From contig PBKG01000003.1 of assembly GCA_002722095.1 (NCBI GenBank), positions 1 through 35,979 on the forward strand: a DNA stretch of 35,979 nt, read 5' to 3'. The notes under the pieces were generated by a model. It did not search any database. It had not been told where the DNA came from and was given only the letters and a program-made list of their open reading frames with translations. Source of the DNA: Rhodospirillaceae bacterium. GTDB taxonomy: Bacteria; Pseudomonadota; Alphaproteobacteria; UBA8366. Below are positions 23,689-31,236 of this stretch, in pieces. Position numbers and translations under genes: made by a program. The first letter of the stretch is position 1; every line of letters begins with the position of its first letter.

Positions 23689-25034
23689 GTGGAGAGAATC
23701 TCCCCGATCCCGTCCAACAGTGCTGAAGCCTGTGCATCGGTCGTGGTGGATGCAATGCAGCCCGCCATCGATCCGGAAATCAAAATGCCTCGGTTAAACA
23801 GCTCCAACGACGCGAGGCGTTGCCATTCCTTGTCGCAGGTCACCGTGTCGCGGTAATTGACGATCTCGCGGTCGGTGGAGTTCAGCTTAAAAAACGGCCC
23901 GCCGCCGGTGACGCTGACCGGCAACCCTTCGGTAAGCTTCCGCAATTCGGTGCGAATATGTTCGCCCATGGCATCCATACCGCCATGCACCTCCGACGTT
24001 ACCGCTTCCTGTGTTGCCCGCCCCGCCGACATGGTCACCGGATTGCCGTTATAAGTCCCCGCATGTGTGACGCGATCGGCGTGGCCGGGCGCGGTCACCG
24101 CAAGAATCTCGGCGCGTCCGACAATTCCGCCAACGGGAAATCCGCCCCCAATGCATTTGCCTAATGTGGTCATGTCCGGCGTGATGCCAAAGACGGTTTG
24201 TGCGCCGCCATGGCCGAGCCGGAAGGCTATTACTTCGTCGAAAATCAAGACGACACCCGCTGCCGAACAGGTTTCACGGGCAGCATCGAGGAACTCGCGC
24301 TTGGGCACCACGGAGCCCATACGGTTTGCCATCGGCTCGACGATGAGCGCGGCGACCTCTTCACCCCGCGCCGCCATAAATTCAGTTAACGCCGCAGTGT
24401 TGTTATAGGGCAGCACGACGATTCTGCCGTCGCTGCCGGCAAGCCCTCCGCTATCGGCAACGGTTTCGGGCGCGTCGGCCGCGCCAAACTTGTCCACGGC
24501 CGGCCCAACGGACCACTGCACATCGTCATAGGTGCCGTGATAGCTGCCTTCGAACTTCACGATGAGCTTGCGGCCGGTAAATCCCCGAGCGATACGAAGC
24601 GCAATCATCACCGCCTCGCTACCGGAATTGGTGAACCGCACCATCTCCGCCGACGGGATACGCTCGATCAAGAGCTCGGCGAGCGCCGTCTCGTCGCCGG
24701 TCATGGAATGAAAAGCACTTCCGCGCGCGGTCTGCTCGTTGGCGACTTTGACCACACGCTCATCCGCATGGCCGATGGCGAGCGAGGTCGCGTTCAAACA
24801 GTAGTCGTCAAAGGTGCGCCCATCCACATCGGTTACCGTCGAGGCTTTGCCATGATCGATGAAAATCGGATACGGGTCGCGCATGATGGCGTCGCGGGTA
24901 TAGCCACCCGGCAACACCTTCTTTGCCGCGGCAAAGCGGTCGGCGGATTTGGGCGTAAGCTCCGCGTGGCGCGCCTCGATGTCGGACTTACGCGCCTTCA
25001 GAGCCCCATAGAAATCGTTGGCGAGATTGCTCAG
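23685..25034 (-). CDS. Class III PLP aminotransferase (glutamate-1-semialdehyde aminotransferase-like), apparent CTG start
   Basis: A fold-I PLP enzyme that transfers an amino group to or from an aldehyde or oxoacid. Counting from the GTG at 24917: SGSEAVMIALRIARG (98-112), FEGSYHGTYDD, FDEVI with Asp227 for the pyridine nitrogen, and TLGKCIGGGFPVGG with Schiff-base Lys254. That GTG begins at LPGGYTRD, inside the conserved domain. The frame stays open for 39 more codons with family-like sequence (NDFYGALKARK, RHAELTPKSADRF) but holds no ATG, GTG or TTG. The best candidate is CTG at 25034, seven bases after GGAG and 4 bases past the upstream dehydrogenase stop. A 449-residue protein is then expected. 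A true glutamate-1-semialdehyde mutase for heme is possible, but the catabolic context favours another substrate. Confidence 0.8.
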   Translation of the reverse strand: MSNLANDFYGALKARKSDIEARHAELTPKSADRFAAAKKVLPGGYTRDAIMRDPYPIFIDHGKASTVTDVDGRTFDDYCLNATSLAIGHADERVVKVANEQTARGSAFHSMTGDETALAELLIERIPSAEMVRFTNSGSEAVMIALRIARGFTGRKLIVKFEGSYHGTYDDVQWSVGPAVDKFGAADAPETVADSGGLAGSDGRIVVLPYNNTAALTEFMAARGEEVAALIVEPMANRMGSVVPKREFLDAARETCSAAGVVLIFDEVIAFRLGHGGAQTVFGITPDMTTLGKCIGGGFPVGGIVGRAEILAVTAPGHADRVTHAGTYNGNPVTMSAGRATQEAVTSEVHGGMDAMGEHIRTELRKLTEGLPVSVTGGGPFFKLNSTDREIVNYRDTVTCDKEWQRLASLELFNRGILISGSMAGCIASTTTDAQASALLDGIGEILST

Positions 25035-25045
25035 CGGGCTACTCC
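25032..25045 (-). promoter_or_regulatory. Ribosome site and CTG start overlapping the upstream stop codon
   Basis: On the minus strand the end of the dehydrogenase gene reads GGAG-TAG-CCCG-CTG. The Shine-Dalgarno GGAG runs into the TAG stop and lies seven bases from the CTG. The same GGAG-stop arrangement precedes the ATG starts at 27480 and 28694, which supports using this CTG as the start of the aminotransferase. Confidence 0.5.
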
Positions 25046-26247
25046 GCCGCGGCCTTCAACGGCGCTTGCACGTCCGGCACCCAATTGGGCGGGTTCCAGA
25101 AGATTTGCGGGCCGATTTCCTCGATCGTGTTGATACCGAGTTGGGCCATGATGCGGTCCATTTCCGAATGAAAGATTTCGAGCGCACGATAGGCACCGTC
25201 CGGCCCCGCCGCGGCGGTGCCCCATAGGGTCGAACGGCCGGACATTACCATATCCGCGCCGAGCGCCACCGCCTTGACGATATCGGAGCCACGGCGAACG
25301 CCGCTATCCATGATGACCTTGATCCTGTCGCCAACCGCCGCCCGCGTTTCCGCGAGTACCTGCAACGGCGCCGGCGCACTATCCACATAACGTCCGCCAT
25401 GGTTGGACAGGATTACGCCTTCCAAGCCCTCGTTGGCTGCAATGACCGCATCCTCGGCGCTCTGCAGGCCTTTGATCAGGAGCGGGCCTTTCCACATATC
25501 GCGAATGCGGCGTACGTCTTCCCAATTCTGGCTGTCGCTCTTGATGATGTCGTAGGACGGTTCGTTATCAGTGAGCTTCCGGTTCAGTTCCTCGGGATAA
25601 TTTTCCTTCTGGAAGGCGCCGCGCTTCAAATATTGCTGCGCCAGAACGTTCAGACACCATCCCGGCCGCGCCAATAACTGGGCAATCATTTTTGGCGTAT
25701 AACGAAGCGGGTTGGAAAATCCGTTTTTGAGATTGTATTCGCGGTTGGGGCCGACCGGACCGTCGACGGTAACGATGAGCGTTTCGATGCCGGCATTCTT
25801 AACCCGCTCGAGGAATTTCATGCTCATTTCCTTGTCCGCCCACATATAGAGCTGGAACCAAAGATTGCCGCCGGCCTGTTCGCAAATGTCTTCCATCGGG
25901 ATCAGCGCGTTGGTCGCCAAGGTGCAAGGCACGCCCATCTTGGCGGCGGCCTTGGCGAGACCGATTTCGCCTTCGTACCAGGAAATGCCCGCACCGCCGG
26001 TTGGCGAGATGCCGTAAGGCAAGGCAATTTCCTTGCCGAATATTTCGCTCTTCGTCGAGCGCTTCGAGACGTCCACCAAGACCCGGTTCTTGATCTTCAA
26101 GGACCTGAAGGCGTCGCGATTGTTGACCACGGCAATCCCGTCTTCCGCACCGCCGTCGATGAATTCGAAGATACCGTGCGGCAATCTTTTCTTCGCCTTA
26201 ACGCGCAAATCTTCGATGTTGTAAAATTTCGAAACGTCCTTGGACAT
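25039..26247 (-). CDS. FMN-dependent 2-hydroxyacid dehydrogenase, array member 1
   Basis: An FMN TIM-barrel enzyme oxidising an L-2-hydroxy acid to the 2-oxo acid, 402 residues. Seen: Tyr134 (QLYMW), TVDGPVG (160-166), Lys259 (LLIKG), the catalytic His283 with Arg286 (SNHGGRYVD), and the FMN phosphate site DSGVRRG and MSGR. The family consensus DGGxRRG is DSGxRRG here and in all four copies. L-lactate, glycolate, mandelate and other 2-hydroxy acid oxidases share the fold, so the substrate is open. It is the last dehydrogenase of a four-gene array and precedes the aminotransferase. AGGAG lies upstream of the ATG. The middle loop (about 180-245) is one of the parts that differs most between copies. 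Confidence 0.9.
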   Translation of the reverse strand: MSKDVSKFYNIEDLRVKAKKRLPHGIFEFIDGGAEDGIAVVNNRDAFRSLKIKNRVLVDVSKRSTKSEIFGKEIALPYGISPTGGAGISWYEGEIGLAKAAAKMGVPCTLATNALIPMEDICEQAGGNLWFQLYMWADKEMSMKFLERVKNAGIETLIVTVDGPVGPNREYNLKNGFSNPLRYTPKMIAQLLARPGWCLNVLAQQYLKRGAFQKENYPEELNRKLTDNEPSYDIIKSDSQNWEDVRRIRDMWKGPLLIKGLQSAEDAVIAANEGLEGVILSNHGGRYVDSAPAPLQVLAETRAAVGDRIKVIMDSGVRRGSDIVKAVALGADMVMSGRSTLWGTAAAGPDGAYRALEIFHSEMDRIMAQLGINTIEEIGPQIFWNPPNWVPDVQAPLKAAAE

Positions 26248-26259
26248 GTCCTTCTCTCC

Positions 26260-27480
26260 TTATTCCGCCGCCGCTTTCAAACCGGCCTCTAGGCGCGGCA
26301 CCCAGTTGGGCGGATTCCAAAATATTTGCGGTCCGATCTCCTCGACCGCGTTCAACCCGAGCTGAGCCATGATGCGGTCCATCTCGGAGTGGAAAATTTC
26401 GAGCGCCCGATAAGCGCCTGCCTCGCCGGCAGCTGCGGCCCCATAAAGCGTCGGCCGGCCGGACATTACCATATCGGCACCGCACGCAATCGCCTTAACG
26501 ATATCGGACCCCCGACGCGGGCCGCTATCGATAATGATTTTCAGTCGATCGCCGACCGCAGCGCGGGTTTCCGCCGTCACCTGCAACGGCGAGGGCGCAT
26601 TGTCCACGTAACGACCGCCATGGTTCGACAGCACGACACCGTCCAACCCCATTTCAGCTGCCAGTACAGCATCTTCCGCGCTTTGCAGTCCTTTGATCAG
26701 AAGATTTCCCTTCCACATATCCTGGATGCGCTTGATGTCGTCCCAGCATTGCATATCCGGCTTGAGCTGCTTGTTGGTACCCGAGGCGACATCCATCTGG
26801 GTAAGCTTTCGGTTCAGTTCCTCGGGATAATTTTCCTTCTGGAACGAGCCCCTTTTCAAATACTGTTTGAGCAGCACCCGGAAACACCAGCCTGGGTTAG
26901 CGAGAATGCCACTTACCAATTGAGGTGAATACCGCAGCGGCATCGAATAGCCGTTGCGATTGTTATGCTCTCGGTTGGCACCAACCGGGCCGTCGACCGT
27001 GACAATCAAGGTCTCATAACCGACTGATTGAATTTTTTCGACGAACTTCATACGAAGTTCCTTGTCGACCCACATATAAAGCTGAAACCAGAGATTGCCG
27101 CCGCCAGCCGCATCCCAAATTTCTTCCATCGGCGTCAGCGCGCTGGTCGCCGCGGTGCAAACCACGCCCATGCGCTGGGCTGCCCTGGCAAGATCGATCT
27201 CTCCGCCATAGTTGGTAAGCCCAGCGGACGCAGTCGGCGAAATGCCGTAGGGCATTTTGATCTTGTTACCAAAGATTTCCGTTTCGCAAGAGCGCTTGGA
27301 AACGTCGACCAGCACCCGGTTCTTCATCTTGAGCTGGGTATAGGCGTCGCGATTGTTTTGCAGCGCGATGTAATCCTCAGACCCGAGATCGATATACTCG
27401 AAAATGCCTTTCGGCAGACGCTTCTTCGCCTTCTGGCGCAAATCTTCGATGTTGTAGAAGCCCATGTGATCGTTCGCCAT
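26260..27480 (-). CDS. FMN-dependent 2-hydroxyacid dehydrogenase, array member 2
   Basis: A 406-residue paralogue with the full set of motifs: QLYMW, TVDGPVG, LLIKGLQSAEDAV, SNHGGRYVD, DSGPRRG, MSGR. It departs from its sisters near the N-terminus, where DGGAED becomes DLGSED, and has a longer middle loop (TQMDVASGTNKQLKPDMQCW). Both may alter substrate choice. The start is the ATG at 27480, eight bases after GGAG, which is fused to the stop of the upstream copy. An in-frame start at 27546 would overlap that gene by about 60 bases and adds 22 non-conserved residues, so it is rejected. Confidence 0.9.
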   Translation of the reverse strand: MANDHMGFYNIEDLRQKAKKRLPKGIFEYIDLGSEDYIALQNNRDAYTQLKMKNRVLVDVSKRSCETEIFGNKIKMPYGISPTASAGLTNYGGEIDLARAAQRMGVVCTAATSALTPMEEIWDAAGGGNLWFQLYMWVDKELRMKFVEKIQSVGYETLIVTVDGPVGANREHNNRNGYSMPLRYSPQLVSGILANPGWCFRVLLKQYLKRGSFQKENYPEELNRKLTQMDVASGTNKQLKPDMQCWDDIKRIQDMWKGNLLIKGLQSAEDAVLAAEMGLDGVVLSNHGGRYVDNAPSPLQVTAETRAAVGDRLKIIIDSGPRRGSDIVKAIACGADMVMSGRPTLYGAAAAGEAGAYRALEIFHSEMDRIMAQLGLNAVEEIGPQIFWNPPNWVPRLEAGLKAAAE

Positions 27481-27485
27481 CGTGC

Positions 27486-28694
27486 TTACTCCGCCGCCGC
27501 TTTCAGTGAAGGAGTGACTTGAGGCACCCAATCCGGTGGGTTCCAAAAAATTTGCGGGCCGATTTCGTCGACCGTGTTTAAACCGAGCTGCGCCATGATC
27601 CGGTCCATTTCAGTTTGGAAGATTTCAAGCGCCCGATAGGAGCCGGCGCTTCCTGCCGCCGCCGCACCCCATAGCGTGGGACGCCCGGACATAACAAGAT
27701 CGGCTCCCAGGGCGACCGCCTTGACCAGATCGGAGCCGCGCCGCGCGCCGCTATCGATGATGACTTTGATCCGGTCGCCAACCGCGGCCCGCACTTCCGG
27801 TAGCACTTGCAACGGCGCCGGCGCGCAATCCACATAACGCCCCCCATGGTTCGACAGGATTACGCCTTCGAGCCCTTCGTCTGCCGCAATCACCGCATCC
27901 TCGGCACTTTGCAGGCCTTTGATGAGAAGATTGCCCTTCCAGATATCGCGAATACGGCGAAGATCGTCCCAACACTGCATATCCGACTTGGTCATCGTGT
28001 GCTTGACCACCTTGGCGGTGATCTTGCTGGTCAGCTCGGGCGGCAGATTGACGAACCGCGGGGCGCCCCGCCTGAGATAGGTCTGACCCAAAACACGCAT
28101 CAGCCAACCGGGCTTCACCAACAATTGCGATAGCAATTTCGGCGTATATTTTAGCGGCAAGCCGTAGCCGTTCTTGAGATTGTACTCACGGTTGGGGCCG
28201 ACCGGCCCGTCCACTGTTACGATCAGTGTTTCGAAACCGATGTCTTGAACTTTCTTGACGAAGTTCATGCTCATCTCGTGGTCCGACCACATATAGAGCT
28301 GAAACCAGAGATTGCCGCCGGCCTTCTCCCAAATTTCCTCCATCGAGGTCTGGGCATTAGTGGCAACGGAACACGGCACGCCCATTTTTGCGGCCGCCTT
28401 CGCGACACCCACCTCACCGCCATAGTTCATCAGACCAACCGTGCCCGTCGGCGCGATACCGTAGGGCATGGCGAGCTTATGACCGAAAATCTCGGTCTCG
28501 GTCGAGCGCTTGGAAACGTCGACCAATACCCGGTTCTTTATTTTCAACGACGTATAGGCGTCCCGATTGTTCTGCACCGCGATTTCGTCTTCGGCACCGC
28601 CGTCAACGAATTTGAAGACACCCCAAGGCAGGCGCTTTTTCGCTTTTTGGCGCAGATCCTCGATATTGTAGAAGCCCATATGGTCGTTGCTCAT
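27486..28694 (-). CDS. FMN-dependent 2-hydroxyacid dehydrogenase, array member 3
   Basis: A 402-residue paralogue with QLYMW, TVDGPVG, LLIKGLQSAEDAV, SNHGGRYVD, DSGARRG and MSGR all intact. The opening MSNDHMGFYNIEDLRQKAKK is nearly identical to member 2, so these two share the closest N-termini. The middle loop (VNLPPELTSKITAKVV) instead resembles that of member 4. The ATG at 28694 lies eight bases after a GGAG that runs into the TAA of member 4. The longer frame from 28745 is rejected for the same reason as in member 2. The copy junctions on both sides are only 5 bases from stop to start. Confidence 0.9.
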   Translation of the reverse strand: MSNDHMGFYNIEDLRQKAKKRLPWGVFKFVDGGAEDEIAVQNNRDAYTSLKIKNRVLVDVSKRSTETEIFGHKLAMPYGIAPTGTVGLMNYGGEVGVAKAAAKMGVPCSVATNAQTSMEEIWEKAGGNLWFQLYMWSDHEMSMNFVKKVQDIGFETLIVTVDGPVGPNREYNLKNGYGLPLKYTPKLLSQLLVKPGWLMRVLGQTYLRRGAPRFVNLPPELTSKITAKVVKHTMTKSDMQCWDDLRRIRDIWKGNLLIKGLQSAEDAVIAADEGLEGVILSNHGGRYVDCAPAPLQVLPEVRAAVGDRIKVIIDSGARRGSDLVKAVALGADLVMSGRPTLWGAAAAGSAGSYRALEIFQTEMDRIMAQLGLNTVDEIGPQIFWNPPDWVPQVTPSLKAAAE

Positions 28695-28699
28695 TAGAG

Positions 28700-29911
28700 T
28701 TACTCCGCTGCTGCCTTCAAGGCAGGTTTCGGTTGTGGCACCCAATTAGGAGGATTCCAGAAAATTTCCGGGCCTATTTCATCGACCGTGTTTAACCCGA
28801 GTTGCGCCATGATGCGATCCATCTCGGTTTGGAAAATCTCTAGCGCACGGTAGGAACCGTCGGTTCCAGCTACCGCCGCGCCCCAAAGCGTCGGCCGTCC
28901 CGACATCACCAAATCCGCGCCACAGGCGATTGCCTTGACCAGATCGGAGCCGCGCCGGGCACCGCTATCGATCGTGACGGTAAAATCATCGCCGACCGCT
29001 TCGCGTACCTCGGCGACCACTTGAAGCGGTGCCGGAGCGCTATCAACGTAACGCCCGCCATGATTCGACAGCACGACACCTTCGAGCCCACGCTCCTTGG
29101 CGATTACGGCATCTTCGGCGCTTTGCAATCCTTTGATCATCAAGTTGCCGGGCCAGACATCGCGAATACGTTGAACGTGATCCCAGGTGAGGTTGTCGGT
29201 TTTCGTCACCATATGTTTGAGGATCGGATCGGTGATCCGGCTCATCATCTCGTCAGGATAATTGACCATGGTCGGCGCGCCGCGCTTTAGATAATGCTGA
29301 CCCAGCACACGGAGCAGCCAACTCGGCCTCGCCAACAATTGCGCGAACAGCTTTGGCGAGTACTTCAAGGGCATCGAAAAGCCGTTCTTCTTATTGTATT
29401 CGCGGTTCGAACCCACCGGTCCATCGACGGTAATGATCAGCGTCTCGTAACCGACCGATTTGATACGGTCGATCTGCTGCATGCTGAGGTCCTTGTCGGG
29501 CCACATATAGACCTGGAACCAAAGATTGCCTTCACCGGCAGCGTCCCAAATTTCTTCCATCGACGTTTGGGCGTTGAGTGCCACCGTGCACGGCACGCCC
29601 ATCTTCGTTGCCGCTTTCGCAACGCCGGCCTCGCCGCCATACCACATCAATCCCGCGGTACCGGTCGGCGACACACCATACGGCATCGCCGCCTTCTTAC
29701 CGAAAATAGTGGTCTCGGTAGAGCGTTTGGAGACGTCGACCAAAACACGGTTTTTGATCTTTAGCTGGGTGTAGGCATCGCGGTTATTCTGGACGGCAAT
29801 GCCATCCTCCGCACCGCCATCCACATAGCCGAACACGCCTTTCGGCACGCGCTTTTTAGCGATCTGCCGAAGATCTTCGATGTTGTAAACGCCGAGATTA
29901 TCGCTCGCCAT
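28700..29911 (-). CDS. FMN-dependent 2-hydroxyacid dehydrogenase, array member 4
   Basis: The first-transcribed copy, 403 residues, with QVYMW in place of QLYMW and otherwise the same catalytic and FMN motifs (LMIKGLQSAEDAV, SNHGGRYVD, DSGARRG, MSGR). The ATG at 29911 follows GGAGGTGA, the strongest ribosome site in the array. The preceding 73 bases to the ThDP beta-subunit gene hold a small hairpin and a TATAGT that could be a promoter -10. Its end, LKAAAE then stop, is shared by all four copies and carries the ribosome site of the next gene. Confidence 0.9.
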   Translation of the reverse strand: MASDNLGVYNIEDLRQIAKKRVPKGVFGYVDGGAEDGIAVQNNRDAYTQLKIKNRVLVDVSKRSTETTIFGKKAAMPYGVSPTGTAGLMWYGGEAGVAKAATKMGVPCTVALNAQTSMEEIWDAAGEGNLWFQVYMWPDKDLSMQQIDRIKSVGYETLIITVDGPVGSNREYNKKNGFSMPLKYSPKLFAQLLARPSWLLRVLGQHYLKRGAPTMVNYPDEMMSRITDPILKHMVTKTDNLTWDHVQRIRDVWPGNLMIKGLQSAEDAVIAKERGLEGVVLSNHGGRYVDSAPAPLQVVAEVREAVGDDFTVTIDSGARRGSDLVKAIACGADLVMSGRPTLWGAAVAGTDGSYRALEIFQTEMDRIMAQLGLNTVDEIGPEIFWNPPNWVPQPKPALKAAAE

Positions 29912-29952
29912 GGTCACCTCCCCTAACGTCAAGCGCCACACTATACCGCAAG

Positions 29953-29965
29953 CGGGAAAGTCCCG
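29953..29965. other. Small hairpin between the ThDP subunit gene and the dehydrogenase array
   Basis: CGGGA-AAG-TCCCG is a 5-bp stem with a 3-base loop in the 73-base gap. There is no following U-run on the minus strand. It could lower read-through from the decarboxylase genes into the array or be incidental. Confidence 0.22.
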
Positions 29966-29984
29966 GGAGGGGGAGAGGGGTTTT

Positions 29985-30569
29985 CTACTCCCCCGCTACG
30001 GTGCCCCGCACATCCAAAATAACCTGGTCGCGGGCGCGGTTGTTCCACGGTTTACGTTGGCCGATCGGCGTATTTTCCACGTCCGGCGAAACCTTCATAT
30101 GCACGAAAATCGGCCCTTCCTCTTCGAGGATGCCCGGCAAATCGGCCTCCAAATCCGCAAGCTCGGTGTATGAGACCGCCTTCGGATATCCACACGCTTT
30201 TGCCACCGCCGCATAATCGACAATCTTTGCGTTCGGCACCGGCTGTCCGCCGGTGGTCGCATAAATCTCGTTGTCGATCATGAAATGGTAAAAATTCTTC
30301 GGCGCCTGTTCGGCTATCGTTGCCAACATGCCCATCGACATATGAATGTCGCCATCGGAATCGAATAGCACGACCCGCCGGTCCGGCTGCGCCAACGCCA
30401 TGCCGAGACCAAAAGCCGAATGTCCACCCATCGCGGGATCGCCCAACGTACAGTCGAGCATCTCGTTGTCGGTAATCGGAACCCAATGTTTGCCGCCGCG
30501 GCCGGGAATGACAATCGCATCGTCGCGATGTTTCAAAAACATCTTCAGCATTTCCGCTGTATCCATCAT
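29985..30569 (-). CDS. ThDP-dependent 2-oxoacid decarboxylase, beta subunit (sulfopyruvate/phosphonopyruvate decarboxylase-like)
   Basis: The C-terminal, ThDP-pyrophosphate-binding half of a two-subunit decarboxylase, 194 residues, typical for ComE-type subunits. The diphosphate motif is FDSDGDIHMS (69-78) through MIDN (97-100), where Asp72-Gly73-Asp74 and Asn100 match the GDG...N pattern with Ser in place of the first Gly. GDPAMGGHSAFGLGMALA (43-60) is the usual helix before it. The alpha half is encoded just upstream. ATG-ATG at 30569 follows AGGAGA. A sulfopyruvate, phosphonopyruvate or other 2-oxoacid substrate is possible. Adjacent 2-hydroxyacid dehydrogenases would supply a 2-oxo acid, which is inference. 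Confidence 0.85.
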   Translation of the reverse strand: MMDTAEMLKMFLKHRDDAIVIPGRGGKHWVPITDNEMLDCTLGDPAMGGHSAFGLGMALAQPDRRVVLFDSDGDIHMSMGMLATIAEQAPKNFYHFMIDNEIYATTGGQPVPNAKIVDYAAVAKACGYPKAVSYTELADLEADLPGILEEEGPIFVHMKVSPDVENTPIGQRKPWNNRARDQVILDVRGTVAGE

Positions 30570-30584
30570 GGTGCGATCTCCTAT

Positions 30585-30887
30585 CTAACGGTTGAAGCCG
30601 TGGAATTCGTCGGCGACTAGCACGACGACCGGGCCATTTTGTTTTTCACATTCCTCAAACGCGACATTAATACGATCCGCATCGCGGTCGCTTTCGACGA
30701 GGAAATATTTGATCTGAAAGGCATTCAACATCGGCTCGGTGAAATCCGCCGCCGTGTCCTTGTTCACGCCGTGGCGGGGGTAACCGCGGTATCCGACGAT
30801 GAGGACGCAGGGGATTTTTAGGCTCTTGAGCCAGCCGCGAATGGAATCTCCGGATTCCATCAGACCCGTATTTTGGATCAGGATCAC
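30585..30887 (-). CDS. ThDP decarboxylase alpha subunit, C-terminal part (split by a frameshift)
   Basis: A 100-residue open frame starting GTG-ATC-CTG at 30887 and giving ILIQNTGLMESGDSIRG, GYRGYPRHG, FTEPMLNAF and PVVVLVADEF. This is the second part of a ComD-type pyrimidine-binding subunit. In the family the sequence runs GG..PVVLIQNTGL without a break. Here the first part ends GGANP-stop and this part begins at the next Val as GTG, so the frames are offset by a single base. The GTGA overlap of stop and start could allow coupled translation of two pieces, but the first piece is too short to be a normal subunit. A one-base deletion or sequencing error is the simpler reading. Confidence 0.7.
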   Translation of the reverse strand: MILIQNTGLMESGDSIRGWLKSLKIPCVLIVGYRGYPRHGVNKDTAADFTEPMLNAFQIKYFLVESDRDADRINVAFEECEKQNGPVVVLVADEFHGFNR

Positions 30888-31099
30888 GGGTTTGCGCCAC
30901 CGGTGTACAAGCCGCAGGCGACCGCGCTGGCGTTACCTTCGCGCCCAACGCCGACCATATTCAGGTCGGGATCACCATCTAGCAACGTGAACAGAAAATT
31001 GGTTTCACTGTCCGGCAGCCAGACGACGTGCGTAATGCCATTCTCCTTGAATTTGTCGTGTACGGTTTCAGGACTGAGAACGTCCGCTGATTCCGCCAT
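30884..31099 (-). CDS. ThDP decarboxylase alpha subunit, N-terminal part (split by a frameshift)
   Basis: A 71-residue open frame with the start of a ComD-type alpha subunit: VHDKFKENGITHVVWLPDSE, then VGVGREGNASAVACGLYTGG, where Glu in GREG is the position of the ThDP-activating glutamate. It ends at a TGA inside AACCCGTGATCC. Adding one base there restores a single chain of about 171 residues, the normal subunit length. The start chosen is the ATG at 31099 with GGGGGAGG upstream. A longer frame from a GTG at 31177 has no such site. It is the first gene of the minus-strand unit and diverges from the methyltransferase gene. Confidence 0.7.
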   Translation of the reverse strand: MAESADVLSPETVHDKFKENGITHVVWLPDSETNFLFTLLDGDPDLNMVGVGREGNASAVACGLYTGGANP

Positions 31100-31236
31100 A
31101 AGCCTCCCCCTTCCAAAGAAATACGGCGCAGCAAGGCGCCGTGGGTAAATTGCAAGCGAGGCAGTCTCGCCGCTCACGAATTTTTGTCAAGACGGGAGCC
31201 CCGAGACTTCCGAGCTTCCGCTATAGTGCCGCCACT

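Noticed and set aside
27481..27546. Upstream start for dehydrogenase array member 2 (and likewise 28695-28745, 29912-29941)
   Set aside because: These extensions are read through the end of the previous gene or its leader, are not conserved between copies, and the internal ATG starts each have a GGAG at proper spacing.
25039..29911. CRISPR or short tandem repeat array
   Set aside because: The periodic similarity is of whole 1.2-kb genes with diverged sequence, not short exact repeats with spacers.
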